Origin: Fulvivirga sp. M361
GTDB lineage: Bacteria; Bacteroidota; Bacteroidia; Cytophagales; Cyclobacteriaceae
Reading direction: 5' to 3'
Assembly (NCBI RefSeq): GCF_007097395.1
Contig: NZ_VKDC01000003.1
Location: 1 to 64,000, forward strand
Length of the DNA: 64,000 nt
Part shown: piece after piece, positions 55,077-64,000 of the stretch
Layout: each line of letters starts with the position of its first letter
Position numbering within the stretch: position 1 is the first letter of the stretch
Program-made: the position numbers and the translations under genes
The notes under the pieces: generated by a model
Seen by the model: the letters and a program-made list of their open reading frames with translations, nothing else
What the model was told of the DNA's origin: nothing
The model's database searches: none

Positions 55077-55328
55077 TTATTTTAAAGAATCAGTCACATA
55101 AGGAAGCAATCCTAAGTGTCTTGCTCTTTTTACTGCCTGAGATACTTTCTTTTGGAATTTCAGACTTGTTCCGGTTATCCTGCGAGGTAAGATCTTACCC
55201 TGCTCGTTTACGAACTTCAAAAGGAAGTCAGGATCTTTATAATCAATGTATTTGATGCCGTTTTTCTGAAAACGACAATACTTAGCTCTGTTTTCTCCTC
55301 TGTTTAGAGGCTCATTCATTAATGTCAT
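55077..55328 (-). CDS. rpsR: 30S ribosomal protein S18
   Basis: Small ribosomal protein with [20 protein letters not shown] and [20 protein letters not shown], both hallmarks. Its ATG overlaps the rpsF stop, the normal S6-S18-L9 order. Confidence 0.97.
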   Translation of the reverse strand: MTLMNEPLNRGENRAKYCRFQKNGIKYIDYKDPDFLLKFVNEQGKILPRRITGTSLKFQKKVSQAVKRARHLGLLPYVTDSLK

Positions 55329-55693
55329 TTCTTTACAGGCTCCTCCTTAGCTTTTTTATCTTTCTTAAATGCACCTTTTCTTCTTCTTTCGTTGTACTCG
55401 ATAGCGTGCTTATCAAGTGCAGTGGTGAGAAATCTCATTACCGCCTCATCTCGTCTGAATTCTGTCTCCAGTTTGTCAATGGCTTCAGGAACTGCCTTAA
55501 ATTCAAAAAGGTTATAGAACCCGGTGGACTTATGCTGGATAGGATATGCCAGTTTTCTAAGCCCCCAGTTTTCTTCATTGATCATTTCAGCTTTCGCGTC
55601 TTTGAGCACCTGGATGAATTTGTTGACAGTATCCTTCATCTGATCTTCAGACAAAACGGGATTTAAAATGAATACCGTCTCGTAATTTTTCAT
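55325..55693 (-). CDS. rpsF: 30S ribosomal protein S6
   Basis: [20 protein letters not shown] and [18 protein letters not shown] match S6. A basic tail ([20 protein letters not shown]) extends the C terminus. First gene of the S6-S18-L9 operon. Confidence 0.97.
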   Translation of the reverse strand: MKNYETVFILNPVLSEDQMKDTVNKFIQVLKDAKAEMINEENWGLRKLAYPIQHKSTGFYNLFEFKAVPEAIDKLETEFRRDEAVMRFLTTALDKHAIEYNERRRKGAFKKDKKAKEEPVKK

Positions 55694-55724
55694 AAGAATA
55701 ATTTTGTTTAAAAATTTTGAGGTG

Positions 55725-55732
55725 CAAATCTA
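55725..55732 (-). promoter_or_regulatory. Putative -7 box for the S6-S18-L9 operon
   Basis: TAGATTTG on the minus strand fits TAnnTTTG and is 32 bp before the rpsF ATG. No strong -33 element is visible. Confidence 0.45.
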
Positions 55733-55886
55733 ATGATATTAGGTAAATAATAAAATCATTCTTCTCGAAATTGAAAAGGTCGGTTAGTGGAATATAGTAT
55801 GAAAGATAAAACGTCAGGCAATTGACATACATTTCTTTACACAATAAATACCGTATCAATTAATAGGTTAAACCGTTAACCGGAAT

Positions 55887-56666
55887 ATGTTTTTGAAATG
55901 GCTGATGATCCTGGGCTTACTTTTTTTAGGACTGATTTTTATGGCATCATGTGATGCGCAATCCATTAAATCATCCTCTGAACCGCCTTCCCATGAACTG
56001 TGGACGTCATTACTTCGGACGCACGTAAAAAGTAACGGGTTAGTGGATTATCAAGGTCTGGTCAAGGACAGAGAAAAATTAGAGCAATACCTGGACCTGC
56101 TGAGCGCTAATGCCCCGGATCCGGATGCCTGGACTGAACAGGAAAAACTTGCTTATTGGATTAACGTGTATAACGCATTTACGATTAAATTAATTGTGGA
56201 TAACTACCCCGTAGAGAGCATTAAGGACCTGCATCCGGTAAATATTCCTTTTGTAAGTTCCGTATGGCAGAAAAAGTTTTTTAAGATCGGAGGTGTCAAT
56301 ATGAATTTGGATCAGGTAGAGCATTCCATTCTGAGAAAGAAATTTGTTGAACCAAGAATACATTTTGCCGTTAACTGTGCTTCGATGTCATGTCCGCCAT
56401 TGAGAAATGAAGCTTTTACGGCTGATGAGTTGGAACATCAACTCACAGAACAGGCGATTAACTTTATTAATGATCCGCTACAGAATGAGATTACAGCAGA
56501 AGAAGTACGTATTTCCAGGATATTTAGCTGGTTTCGACGTGATTTTACGAAAAATGGGTCATTTGAAGACTTTTTAAATATGTATTCAAAATTGAAGGTA
56601 GACAGAGGGGTTGATATAAATTACCTGGATTATGATTGGAAGTTGAATGATGGGAGTAGGGAATAA
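55887..56666 (+). CDS. DUF547 lipoprotein
   Basis: Lipobox FMASC (C22). The DUF547 domain is marked by LAYWINVYNAFTIKLIVDNYP and HFAVNCASMSCPPLRNEAF, which carries the conserved Cys residues of this thiol-protease-like fold. Function unknown. A strong terminator follows within 15 bp. Confidence 0.9.
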   Translation: MFLKWLMILGLLFLGLIFMASCDAQSIKSSSEPPSHELWTSLLRTHVKSNGLVDYQGLVKDREKLEQYLDLLSANAPDPDAWTEQEKLAYWINVYNAFTIKLIVDNYPVESIKDLHPVNIPFVSSVWQKKFFKIGGVNMNLDQVEHSILRKKFVEPRIHFAVNCASMSCPPLRNEAFTADELEHQLTEQAINFINDPLQNEITAEEVRISRIFSWFRRDFTKNGSFEDFLNMYSKLKVDRGVDINYLDYDWKLNDGSRE

Positions 56667-56680
56667 TCAGGTTTTGGTGG

Positions 56681-56711
56681 AATAGCGCAGTTTTTCTGCG
56701 CTATTTTTTTT
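56681..56711 (+). terminator. Intrinsic terminator after the DUF547 gene
   Basis: AATAGCGCAG (56681-56690), TTTTT loop, then CTGCGCTATT and a run of T: a textbook terminator that also insulates the second PUL. Confidence 0.9.
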
Positions 56712-56938
56712 CATTATGCTTATCGGTGGGGCGAATATATTTATGCGCTAATATGGCAAATCGGATCATCGAAACATGCTGATCTACACGTTAATATCTA
56801 TTACTTACCCTTAAACATTACTTCATACGGAAATAACTTTTCATTAACATTTAGATTTAACGCGAAAAGCACTAATTTGAAAAGCTGAACTACCGAATCA
56901 ATTGGTACGACACCATTTCAAACTTAAATGATATTCCT

Positions 56939-57601
56939 TTGGCGGTAAGGAACAGACATCAGGAACAAATTGGGGAATACAGCATAGTCAGTAAAACAGA
57001 GAACCATCCCTTACATTCTTCTGATCAGGAAGTCTGGAAAAGGTTTGTTCAGGGTGACGAACTGGCTTTTGCTCATATCTATCGGTTAAATGTGAACCTG
57101 CTGGTCAACTTTGGCCGCCAATTTACCAATGATCACGAATTGGTGAAAGATGTCATCCAGGATTTGTTTATAAGATTGCGTCATCCTAATACTTCCCAAA
57201 AAGTAGTTAAGATCAAATCATTTCTGTTCAAGTGCTTTTACAGGGACCTGATCAAAAGAATGGATCGGGAGAAAACGTTTGATGATGCTTTTCAGCAAGA
57301 CTCTTTCGCAATTACAATGTCACCGGAACATACTTTGATCAATCAACAGTTAGATTGTTTAAAGCGACATCATTTGAGTGAATCAATTGAAAAACTGTCT
57401 GTCAGACAAAAACAAGCCCTTCTCTTATTTTACTATGAAGACTTTTCCTATAAAGAGATTGCAAGTATTCTGGATATGAAAAGTGTTAAATCTGCCAGGA
57501 AGTTGGTTTACAGGGCTATAAGTAAGTTGAGGTCCGTTATAAACCCGACTTTTTTAAAGGTAATATCCATTATTCTGCTGATATATCCTTTTGGCACTTG
57601 A
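56939..57601 (+). CDS. ECF RNA polymerase sigma factor of the second PUL
   Basis: Region 2 has ELVKDVIQDLFIRLRHP and region 4 has LSVRQKQALLLFYYEDFSYKEIASIL. The C-terminal hydrophobic tail (VISIILLIYPF) mirrors that of the first PUL's sigma factor. No ATG lies in frame ahead of region 2; TTG (56939) is the best start, with a stop upstream. It is followed by FecR, SusC and SusD in one direction. Confidence 0.9.
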   Translation: MAVRNRHQEQIGEYSIVSKTENHPLHSSDQEVWKRFVQGDELAFAHIYRLNVNLLVNFGRQFTNDHELVKDVIQDLFIRLRHPNTSQKVVKIKSFLFKCFYRDLIKRMDREKTFDDAFQQDSFAITMSPEHTLINQQLDCLKRHHLSESIEKLSVRQKQALLLFYYEDFSYKEIASILDMKSVKSARKLVYRAISKLRSVINPTFLKVISIILLIYPFGT

Positions 57602-57703
57602 GCTTCAGCTAAGTGCATTCTACCGCTAATCCTAAAAAAAGAAAAATTTAATTGGGGTCATTCGTTCAAATTATTGCTCATTATTCTGAGCAATGTTGAA
57701 TTT

Positions 57704-58750
57704 ATGAACTACACAGATTACGAGGTCCAAGATTTTCTCAAGGATGAGTCATTCGTTGCATGGGTAAAAAGAAACGATCCTGATCTCAACGATTTCTGGG
57801 AGAAATGGCTGGCTAATAACCCGGAGAAGGCAGCCATTTTAGAAGAAGCGGCACAGATCATAAGGTCCACCCATTACGATAGCGTGCATCAACTGACTTC
57901 GCAAGAATACATCATGTTATATGAAAATGTACTACGTAAATCAGATCTGAATTATAATAAAGAAGAGCGTCGTAAGACAGTACCAATTGGTTTGATCGCA
58001 GCTGCTTCGATAATCTTATCGGTGTTAGTACTTGTCGGTATTTGGAGATCACCCGGATTAAATGAAAGAAAGAGTGTAGTAGTTTATGAATCAGTAATAA
58101 AAGAGAAAAAGACATCCAATGGTCAGAAGCTAAGTTTCAAGTTGCCGGATGGTACCAAAGTTATTTTGAACGCGGCCAGCACCATCTCATATTCTGTCCC
58201 TTTTATGAGAGAAAATCGTGAAGTGAAACTGGAGGGCGAAGCTTTTTTTGATGTCGTGGAAGATAGAAAAAAACCTTTTACAGTGATTACCAGTAACTTT
58301 TCAGCTACTGTTTTAGGAACTTCTTTTAACGTATTTGCCTACCAGAATGAAACCGAACATACCTTATCACTATTGACCGGTAAGGTCAAGGTAGAGAGCC
58401 CCTATGCATCCAATGATGGACCTCAAATACTTGAGCCGGGACATCAGATCAAGTTTGATATTGAATCCAATAATTTCAGCCGGCAAACCTTCAACCCACA
58501 ACTAATAACAGGTTGGAAAGACGGAATAATCACCTTTAAAGATGCTGACTTTGCCAAGGTAATCAGTACACTGGAGCGTTGGTACGGTGTTGAGATTGCT
58601 ATTATAAATGAGAATAAAATGAAAGAGCGGCAGTTTTCAGGCACGTTTGAAAAAAAGAGCCTCGAACATGTGCTTCAGGTACTGAGTTTTTCCGGTGGGT
58701 TTTCTTTTAGCATAAAAGATAAAGCGGTCATTATAGAGTTTTCAGATTAA
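57704..58750 (+). CDS. FecR-family anti-sigma factor of the second PUL
   Basis: Cytoplasmic N-terminus, one transmembrane helix (IGLIAAASIILSVLVLVGIW, about 98-117), FecR domain (KLSFKLPDGTKVILNAAST, then FTVITSNFSATVLGTSFNV) and a DUF4974-like end (LERWYGVEIAII). The start ATG (MNYTDYE) is preferred over TTG 30 bp earlier. Same plan as the FecR at 26469-27515. Confidence 0.93.
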   Translation: MNYTDYEVQDFLKDESFVAWVKRNDPDLNDFWEKWLANNPEKAAILEEAAQIIRSTHYDSVHQLTSQEYIMLYENVLRKSDLNYNKEERRKTVPIGLIAAASIILSVLVLVGIWRSPGLNERKSVVVYESVIKEKKTSNGQKLSFKLPDGTKVILNAASTISYSVPFMRENREVKLEGEAFFDVVEDRKKPFTVITSNFSATVLGTSFNVFAYQNETEHTLSLLTGKVKVESPYASNDGPQILEPGHQIKFDIESNNFSRQTFNPQLITGWKDGIITFKDADFAKVISTLERWYGVEIAIINENKMKERQFSGTFEKKSLEHVLQVLSFSGGFSFSIKDKAVIIEFSD

Positions 58751-58816
58751 CCATAAAATAGTATTAACCAAAACAAAACAAGCTATGCATCAAATAAATA
58801 CCAGTTAGTTGTAAAA

Positions 58817-58842
58817 ACCCGGACTTAGAGCCCGGGTCTTTT
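58817..58842 (+). terminator. Terminator-like hairpin between fecR and susC (second PUL)
   Basis: ACCCGG (58817-58822) pairs with CCGGGT (58832-58837), followed by CTTTT. It lies 66 bp past the fecR stop, the same position as in the first PUL. Confidence 0.65.
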
Positions 58843-58854
58843 CCTAAATCTTAA

Positions 58855-58888
58855 CCGCATTGTTATCGCCAAATAACCTTCAGTGCGG
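58855..58888 (+). promoter_or_regulatory. Leader hairpin just before the second susC
   Basis: CCGCATTG (58855-58862) and CAGTGCGG (58881-58888) pair through one G-U wobble, with TTAT/ATAA able to extend the stem inside. The longest susC start is 12 bp downstream. Its placement mirrors the hairpin at 26364-26399. Confidence 0.5.
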
Positions 58889-58932
58889 CAAGAGATTTCA
58901 TGATCAAATTTTTCATAAAACCACACAAAGAT

Positions 58933-61900
58933 ATGAAACATAGATTTTTACGAGTAATCCTAGAGTCTTTGAAGTTCACATGTTATATTCTAATTATACA
59001 AGCTCTCTTTATTACATCTTTAATGGCATCTAATGCCAATGCTCAAATGAAGAGTGTAAAAGAGGTTTACATTCAGTTGGATCTTAAAAATGCCAGTGTC
59101 ACGGATATTTTTGAAGATATCGAAACAGAAACCAGTTTTAAGTTCCATTTTTTCAAAAGAGACATAAAGAATAACATAAGACTGGATTTTGCAGATGCTA
59201 ATTTGAGTGTTGCAGAAGTACTCTATAAAGTAGCCGAGGCGGCTAATCTAAAATTCCGTCAGGTGAATGAAAATATAGCAGTATCAAGGGATGATAAAAC
59301 TTCAGAGGTCGTATCAGTCATTGAAGTCCTTCCTATAACAGGTACTGTTACGGACGACAAAGGGGAACCTCTGGCAGGTGTAAATGTGGTGGTGAAGGGC
59401 ACCACTATAGGTACTATAACGGATATAAACGGCAATTATTCACTTGAAATCCCGGAGAAAGCTACACTGGTGTTTTCATTTGTAGGTTTATTGACGGAAG
59501 AGGTGGTAGTAGGCACAAATTCGGTAGTTGATGTACGAATGCAGCCCGATGCTAAAACCCTTACGGAAGTTATTGTGGTAGCTTATGGGACTTCTAAGAA
59601 AGGGTCTTTCACAGGTTCAGCTACACAAATCAATTCGGAAGCCCTGGAAGGCAGAGCGCTGACAAACATTACCTCTGCGATCGAAGGTGTTGCCGGTGTC
59701 CAATTTTCGCCTGGTAGTGGCCAGCCGGGATCCACTTCACCCCTGAGAATAAGAGGGTTTGGCTCGGTAAATGCTTCCAGTAGACCACTTTATGTAGTAG
59801 ACGGGATAATATTTTCAGGTAGCCTTTCAAGTATAAACCCCAATGATATAGAAAGTATTACCATATTAAAAGATGCTTCTTCCACAGCGTTGTATGGCTC
59901 TAAAGCCGCCAATGGTGTAGTGTTGCTAACTACCAAGACGGGAAAGTCAGGAAAGCCAAAGTTTTCAGTCAACGTGAGTCAGGGAGTTACTTCCAGGTTT
60001 ATTCCGGAATATGAGCGGGTTAGTGCAGAACAGTACTATCCGTTAATGTGGGAGGCGTTACGAAACAGTTTGTCCATTTCCGGAAATACACCCCAGGCAG
60101 ATGCCAATCAACGAGCTTCTGACGGGATTTTCGATGAATTGGAAACGAATCCCTTTAATGTTCCTAATGATGAGATCGTATTGACCGATGGAACACTTAA
60201 CCCAAATGCACAGCTTTTATACCCGGATGACCTGGACTGGCAAGACCAGTTAACAAGAGGAGGAGCACGTACCAACGTGGACATGTCTTACCAGGGAGGG
60301 TCAGGTAAGAGTAATTATTTTGTATCTATGGGATACCTGAATGATAAAGGTTGGATACTCAATGCTGATTTCGAGAGAATATCAGGTAGGATTAATGTTA
60401 CTACGCAACCAAAGGAGTGGATTAAAACAGGTTTTAACCTTTCCGGTGCTACTTCCAATTCAAATCAGGCTGCTGATGCCGGAAGTACTTCTTTTGTCAA
60501 TCCATTTTTTTCTACCAGAAACATAGCCCCTATATATCCTGTTTTTGAGCATGATCCTGTTACGGGGGAATTTATACTGGATGAAAGAGGCAACCCTATT
60601 TATGACCTTGGAGATAATCGGGTAGGAAATACAAATGGGAGACATGCCATCCAGGAAACTATTCTCAATGTGGATCGTGATAGAATATTTTCCGTATCGG
60701 CCCGTTCGTTTGTTGATCTTTATTTTCTGAAAGACTTCAAATTCACCTTTAATGCCAGTCTTGATAAACGGTTTTTTAATAATGAAGAATTTGACAACCC
60801 AATCGTAGGTGATGGACAACCGGCGGGTAGAGCAGGGCGTGACGCCAGTACACGCACATCTGTGAGTTTCAATCAACTATTGAATTATACTAAAGACTTC
60901 AATAATCACAGTATTTCGATTTTGGCTGGTCATGAAAGTTTTGAATATGAATTCAACCTAATGGAAGGGAACAGACTTCAACTGGTGGCAGAGGGTAACA
61001 CTGAACTAATCAATTTTACCACTACCTCTAACCTAAATTCGAGGACAGACCTGTATACTACAGAGGGGTATCTTGGACGTATAGAGTATGACTACGATGA
61101 TCGTTACTTTTTCTCCAGTTCTTTTCGCAGAGATGGGTCTTCTCGCTTTGACAGGTCCGTTCGCTGGGGTAATTTCTGGTCGGTTGGCGGTGCATGGAGA
61201 ATTGACCAGGAGGCTTTTGCAAGTAACTTTTCAATGGTGGATCTGCTAAAGTTAAGAGCTTCTTACGGGCAGGTAGGAAACGACTCAAATTTATCTGACG
61301 ATCCAGATAATAATGGAATAAGTTTTTATGCCAGTCAGGCGCTTTTTGCATTGAATAATAACAATGCGAGTGAACCGGGAATTCTGTTTGATGCTTTGGA
61401 TGCTCCGGCTTTGGGCTGGGAGGCTAACTCTCAATTTGATGTAGCGCTCGAGTTCGGATTGTTAAACGATAGAATTTCAGGAAGCTTTGAATATTATGAT
61501 CGTATTACAGACAATTTGCTCTTTGAGGTTCCACTTCCATTGTCATACGGAATAGACGATGTGAATAGAAATATCGGTTCAATGTTCAACAGAGGTTTTG
61601 AGGTGAATTTATCAGCAGATGTTATCAGAGGTCGAGGCTTTTCATGGCGACTGAGTGTTAACGCTTCTACCTTGAAAAATGAGTTTACCAAGTTACCCCA
61701 GGATGAAATTATTAATGGCACCAAGAAGCTGGTAGTCGGAGGTTCCATCTATGACTATTGGTTGAGGGATTGGTATGGAGTAGATCCTGAAGATGGGGCA
61801 GCGCTTTACGTGCTTGACCCGGACGTAGATGAGACTGACGCAGCTGTGAGAACGGTCGACGGCGTATTGGTAACTACAGATCAAAATGACGCCAAATTTG

Positions 61901-62403
61901 ACTTTGTAGGTACGGCAGTCCCTGATGTATTTGGAAGTTTCACCAATACCCTTTCTTACAAAGGGGTACGATTAGGCTTCTTATTTACTTACCAGGTTGG
62001 TGGGGAGACATATGATACCAACTTTGCATCACTTATGTCATCTGGTGATTACGGTGATGCCTTGAGTACTGAAATTTTGGGACGTTGGCAGAAGCCGGGT
62101 GACAGAACGGATGTGCCAAGGTTAGATGCTTCTAAAATAGTTCCTTTTGGAGCGGCGTCAGACCGGTGGCTGGTCAGTTCGAGCTACATCTCGCTACGCC
62201 AGATCAATTTATCGTATGACCTGCCTGACAAATACACGGAACTCGTAGGAATGAGTAGTGCGCGTATATATGTTAATGCAGAGAACCTATTCCTACGTAC
62301 CAAAAGAAAAGGGATGGATGTGAATCAGAATTTCAATGGTACCACACAAAACAGGTTTACACCTTCAAGAGTGGTTACTGTGGGCCTCAATGTTGCATTT
62401 TAA
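58933..62403 (+). CDS. SusC/RagA TonB-dependent transporter of the second PUL
   Basis: Start MKHRFLRVIL is aligned with MKLRFIRIIM of the first SusC; an ATG 33 bp earlier is the alternative. STN domain (VYIQLDLKNASVTDIFEDIE), CarboxypepD_reg-like domain (VTDDKGEPLAGVNVVVKGTT), plug (VVAYGTSKKGSFTGSATQI, then NDIESITILKDASSTALYG) and barrel ending in GLNVAF are all present. It is followed after 13 bp by SusD. Confidence 0.96.
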   Translation: MKHRFLRVILESLKFTCYILIIQALFITSLMASNANAQMKSVKEVYIQLDLKNASVTDIFEDIETETSFKFHFFKRDIKNNIRLDFADANLSVAEVLYKVAEAANLKFRQVNENIAVSRDDKTSEVVSVIEVLPITGTVTDDKGEPLAGVNVVVKGTTIGTITDINGNYSLEIPEKATLVFSFVGLLTEEVVVGTNSVVDVRMQPDAKTLTEVIVVAYGTSKKGSFTGSATQINSEALEGRALTNITSAIEGVAGVQFSPGSGQPGSTSPLRIRGFGSVNASSRPLYVVDGIIFSGSLSSINPNDIESITILKDASSTALYGSKAANGVVLLTTKTGKSGKPKFSVNVSQGVTSRFIPEYERVSAEQYYPLMWEALRNSLSISGNTPQADANQRASDGIFDELETNPFNVPNDEIVLTDGTLNPNAQLLYPDDLDWQDQLTRGGARTNVDMSYQGGSGKSNYFVSMGYLNDKGWILNADFERISGRINVTTQPKEWIKTGFNLSGATSNSNQAADAGSTSFVNPFFSTRNIAPIYPVFEHDPVTGEFILDERGNPIYDLGDNRVGNTNGRHAIQETILNVDRDRIFSVSARSFVDLYFLKDFKFTFNASLDKRFFNNEEFDNPIVGDGQPAGRAGRDASTRTSVSFNQLLNYTKDFNNHSISILAGHESFEYEFNLMEGNRLQLVAEGNTELINFTTTSNLNSRTDLYTTEGYLGRIEYDYDDRYFFSSSFRRDGSSRFDRSVRWGNFWSVGGAWRIDQEAFASNFSMVDLLKLRASYGQVGNDSNLSDDPDNNGISFYASQALFALNNNNASEPGILFDALDAPALGWEANSQFDVALEFGLLNDRISGSFEYYDRITDNLLFEVPLPLSYGIDDVNRNIGSMFNRGFEVNLSADVIRGRGFSWRLSVNASTLKNEFTKLPQDEIINGTKKLVVGGSIYDYWLRDWYGVDPEDGAALYVLDPDVDETDAAVRTVDGVLVTTDQNDAKFDFVGTAVPDVFGSFTNTLSYKGVRLGFLFTYQVGGETYDTNFASLMSSGDYGDALSTEILGRWQKPGDRTDVPRLDASKIVPFGAASDRWLVSSSYISLRQINLSYDLPDKYTELVGMSSARIYVNAENLFLRTKRKGMDVNQNFNGTTQNRFTPSRVVTVGLNVAF

Positions 62404-62416
62404 AACGAGTGGAAAA

Positions 62417-63913
62417 ATGAAAAAGAACCTATTAATATATCTTTTAACTATCGCAATGACTGCCACCACTGTTTCTTGCGATGATGAGTTTTTGGACCAA
62501 ACTCCCACGGATGCTGTGGCAGCTGAAAGCGCTACCGCCACTACGGGTAGTCTTTTCCTCATTGTAAATGGTATACATAGATTGATGTATACGCGACAAA
62601 ACTCTAATGGAAGAGGAGGATACTCTGCCATGATGATCCATAATGATGCACTGGGTGAAGACCTCGTGATGAATGCCCGTGCAAATAGTTGGTGGATCAA
62701 TATGGCCAGTTGGAATGATCATACAAATGAAGCGGACAATGATACAAGGCATCCCTGGCGTGTATTATATAAAGTGATCAATAACGCGAATATAATTATT
62801 GAAGGTGCTGAGGGTGCTGTTGGGCCGGAGGAAGAAAGGAATGCTGCCTTAGGGCAGGCCCTGGCCTATCGGGCTTTTGCACATTTTAGAATGGTGCAGT
62901 TGTACGGTGAGCGATATGATCCGTCAGGGGCTAATGAGCAGTTAGGTATTCCTCTGGTGATCACCAAATCGACTAATGCCTCGGAAGGACAGCCACGTGC
63001 CACTGTCGCAGCGGTTTATACGCAAATCAACGAAGATCTGGATGAGGCTATTACACTTCTGGAAGGGTATGATCGTCCCAATACTTCACATATAGATCAG
63101 AGTGTGGCTCAAGGTATGAAAGCAAGGATAGCTTTGGTACAGGGAAATTATGAAGTGGCTTGGGAAATGGCTATAGCGGCGAGAGACGGCTATGAACTTA
63201 TGGATAGTACTACTTACACCTCGGGCTTCAATGATTATACGAATGATGAATGGATGTGGGGTGGATTTTATAACGAAGAACAGGGTTCTGCATTTACTAA
63301 CTTCATGGCATGGATGTCACGTAACTTCAGTTCATCGAATATCAGGGGCAACCCTAAGTCTATCAACAGCACGCTGTATGACATGATCCCAAAAACAGAC
63401 GTCCGTTCAGCGGTTTTTGACCCTACCGGTGAGCACCCGAATTTACCGGCAGGAATTGAGATCAGTTCAAGACATAAGCGTTTTCCATATACTAATCAAA
63501 AGTTTCTTGCTTATGGGACAGGAGATAGCCGGGGGGATGTGCCCTATATGAGAGCGGCGGAGATGTACCTGATAGAGGCTGAGGCAAAAGCAAGGCTGGA
63601 TGAAACCGGTGCGGCCGAGGCTTTGTTTGAATTAGCGGTTAACCGCGACCCGGCCTACACACTATCTTCGAACACCGGTCAGAGTCTTATTGATGAAATA
63701 CTGATCCAAAGGCGCTGGGAGTTATGGGGTGAAGGTTTTCGGTTTAATGATTTAAAGCGCCTGAATGCGCCATTGGACAGGACAGGAGCCAATCACAATG
63801 CTTCTTTAATTAATAATCTATTGGAGATTCCGGCAGGTGACCCGCGTTGGCAGTGGAAAATTCCGCTGGATGAATTGAATGCTAATCCGGCCATTCAATC
63901 CCAAAACCCGTAG
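62417..63913 (+). CDS. SusD/RagB family lipoprotein of the second PUL
   Basis: Start MKKNLLIYLL gives a lipobox with C21 (TTVSC), then an acidic DDEF start. TPR-like AYRAFAHFRMVQLYGERYDP and YMRAAEMYLIEAEAKARLDE with RRWELWGEGFRFNDLKR are SusD hallmarks. It ends NPAIQSQNP. Longer readings overlap susC and are not favoured. Confidence 0.95.
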   Translation: MKKNLLIYLLTIAMTATTVSCDDEFLDQTPTDAVAAESATATTGSLFLIVNGIHRLMYTRQNSNGRGGYSAMMIHNDALGEDLVMNARANSWWINMASWNDHTNEADNDTRHPWRVLYKVINNANIIIEGAEGAVGPEEERNAALGQALAYRAFAHFRMVQLYGERYDPSGANEQLGIPLVITKSTNASEGQPRATVAAVYTQINEDLDEAITLLEGYDRPNTSHIDQSVAQGMKARIALVQGNYEVAWEMAIAARDGYELMDSTTYTSGFNDYTNDEWMWGGFYNEEQGSAFTNFMAWMSRNFSSSNIRGNPKSINSTLYDMIPKTDVRSAVFDPTGEHPNLPAGIEISSRHKRFPYTNQKFLAYGTGDSRGDVPYMRAAEMYLIEAEAKARLDETGAAEALFELAVNRDPAYTLSSNTGQSLIDEILIQRRWELWGEGFRFNDLKRLNAPLDRTGANHNASLINNLLEIPAGDPRWQWKIPLDELNANPAIQSQNP

Positions 63914-63944
63914 ATGCTCACTACACTATAATTGCTCCCTGGAA

Positions 63945-63984
63945 AACAGGCTGCTTCGTAAATTCGAAGTAGCCTGTTTCTTTT
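63945..63984 (+). terminator. Terminator after the second SusD gene
   Basis: AACAGGCTGCTTCG (63945-63958) pairs with CGAAGTAGCCTGTT (63965-63978) with one wobble, then CTTTT. The second regulatory/transport module therefore ends here, and enzyme genes, if any, lie beyond on a separate transcript. Confidence 0.85.
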
Positions 63985-64000
63985 AAGCTAAGTGTTTTTT

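Noticed and set aside
60460-60876. A 138-codon minus-strand open frame inside the second susC
   Set aside because: Antisense to a clear TonB-dependent barrel; no signal, domain or promoter.
1-64000. CRISPR arrays, insertion sequences, tRNA or rRNA genes
   Set aside because: No regularly spaced repeats, transposase-like proteins or clover-leaf/CCA signatures were seen by eye in the intergenic spaces; a tRNAscan and ISfinder search would settle it.

Overview
The window is a piece of a Bacteroidota chromosome, most likely from the Cytophagales. Three things point there: two SusC/SusD outer-membrane glycan-uptake pairs, each preceded by an ECF sigma factor and a FecR anti-sigma factor; secreted proteins with type IX secretion (T9SS) C-terminal sorting domains; and promoter-like TAnnTTTG boxes in front of several genes. 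Gene density is high. I recognised no CRISPR array, insertion sequence, rRNA or tRNA gene.

Region 1 (about 0.1-28.3 kb, all on the minus strand) is a large polysaccharide utilization locus (PUL). In transcription order it holds an ECF sigma factor, FecR, SusC, SusD and a terminator, then GH89 alpha-N-acetylglucosaminidase, a PL8-family lyase, two tandem paralogues that each fuse a BNR/Asp-box propeller to a GH105-type unsaturated-uronyl hydrolase, a GH20 hexosaminidase with a C-terminal PA14-like region, a GH31 enzyme, a GH37/GH63-like glucosidase, a six-hairpin glycosidase-like lipoprotein, and a second, C-terminally shortened GH20. The set fits a glycan rich in uronic acid and N-acetylhexosamine. 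No sulfatase is present, so an unsulfated polymer (hyaluronan-like, or a microbial or algal exopolysaccharide) is more likely than a sulfated glycosaminoglycan. Most of these proteins have lipoprotein or Sec signals, so they should act at the cell surface or in the periplasm, with SusC/SusD importing the released oligosaccharides.

Region 2 (about 28.7-56.7 kb, both strands) is a core-genome block: HAD hydrolase and M50 protease; rhodanese, T9SS protein, PASTA protein and ddl; a secreted M43 metalloprotease; nfu and mrp; dnaG; an AraC/DUF5367/DUF1772/NmrA accessory cluster; ribBA, an unknown gene and surE; an unknown lipoprotein/outer-membrane pair; priA; a YyaL-like protein; GSCFA; rpsF-rpsR-rplI; and a DUF547 lipoprotein.

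Region 3 (about 56.9-64 kb, plus strand) starts a second PUL: ECF sigma factor, FecR, SusC, SusD, then a strong terminator. The two PUL control modules point outward from the core block. In both, the fecR-susC gap holds a terminator-like hairpin followed by a second hairpin just ahead of susC. The sequences differ but the layout is the same, which suggests a shared way of uncoupling susC expression from its regulators.
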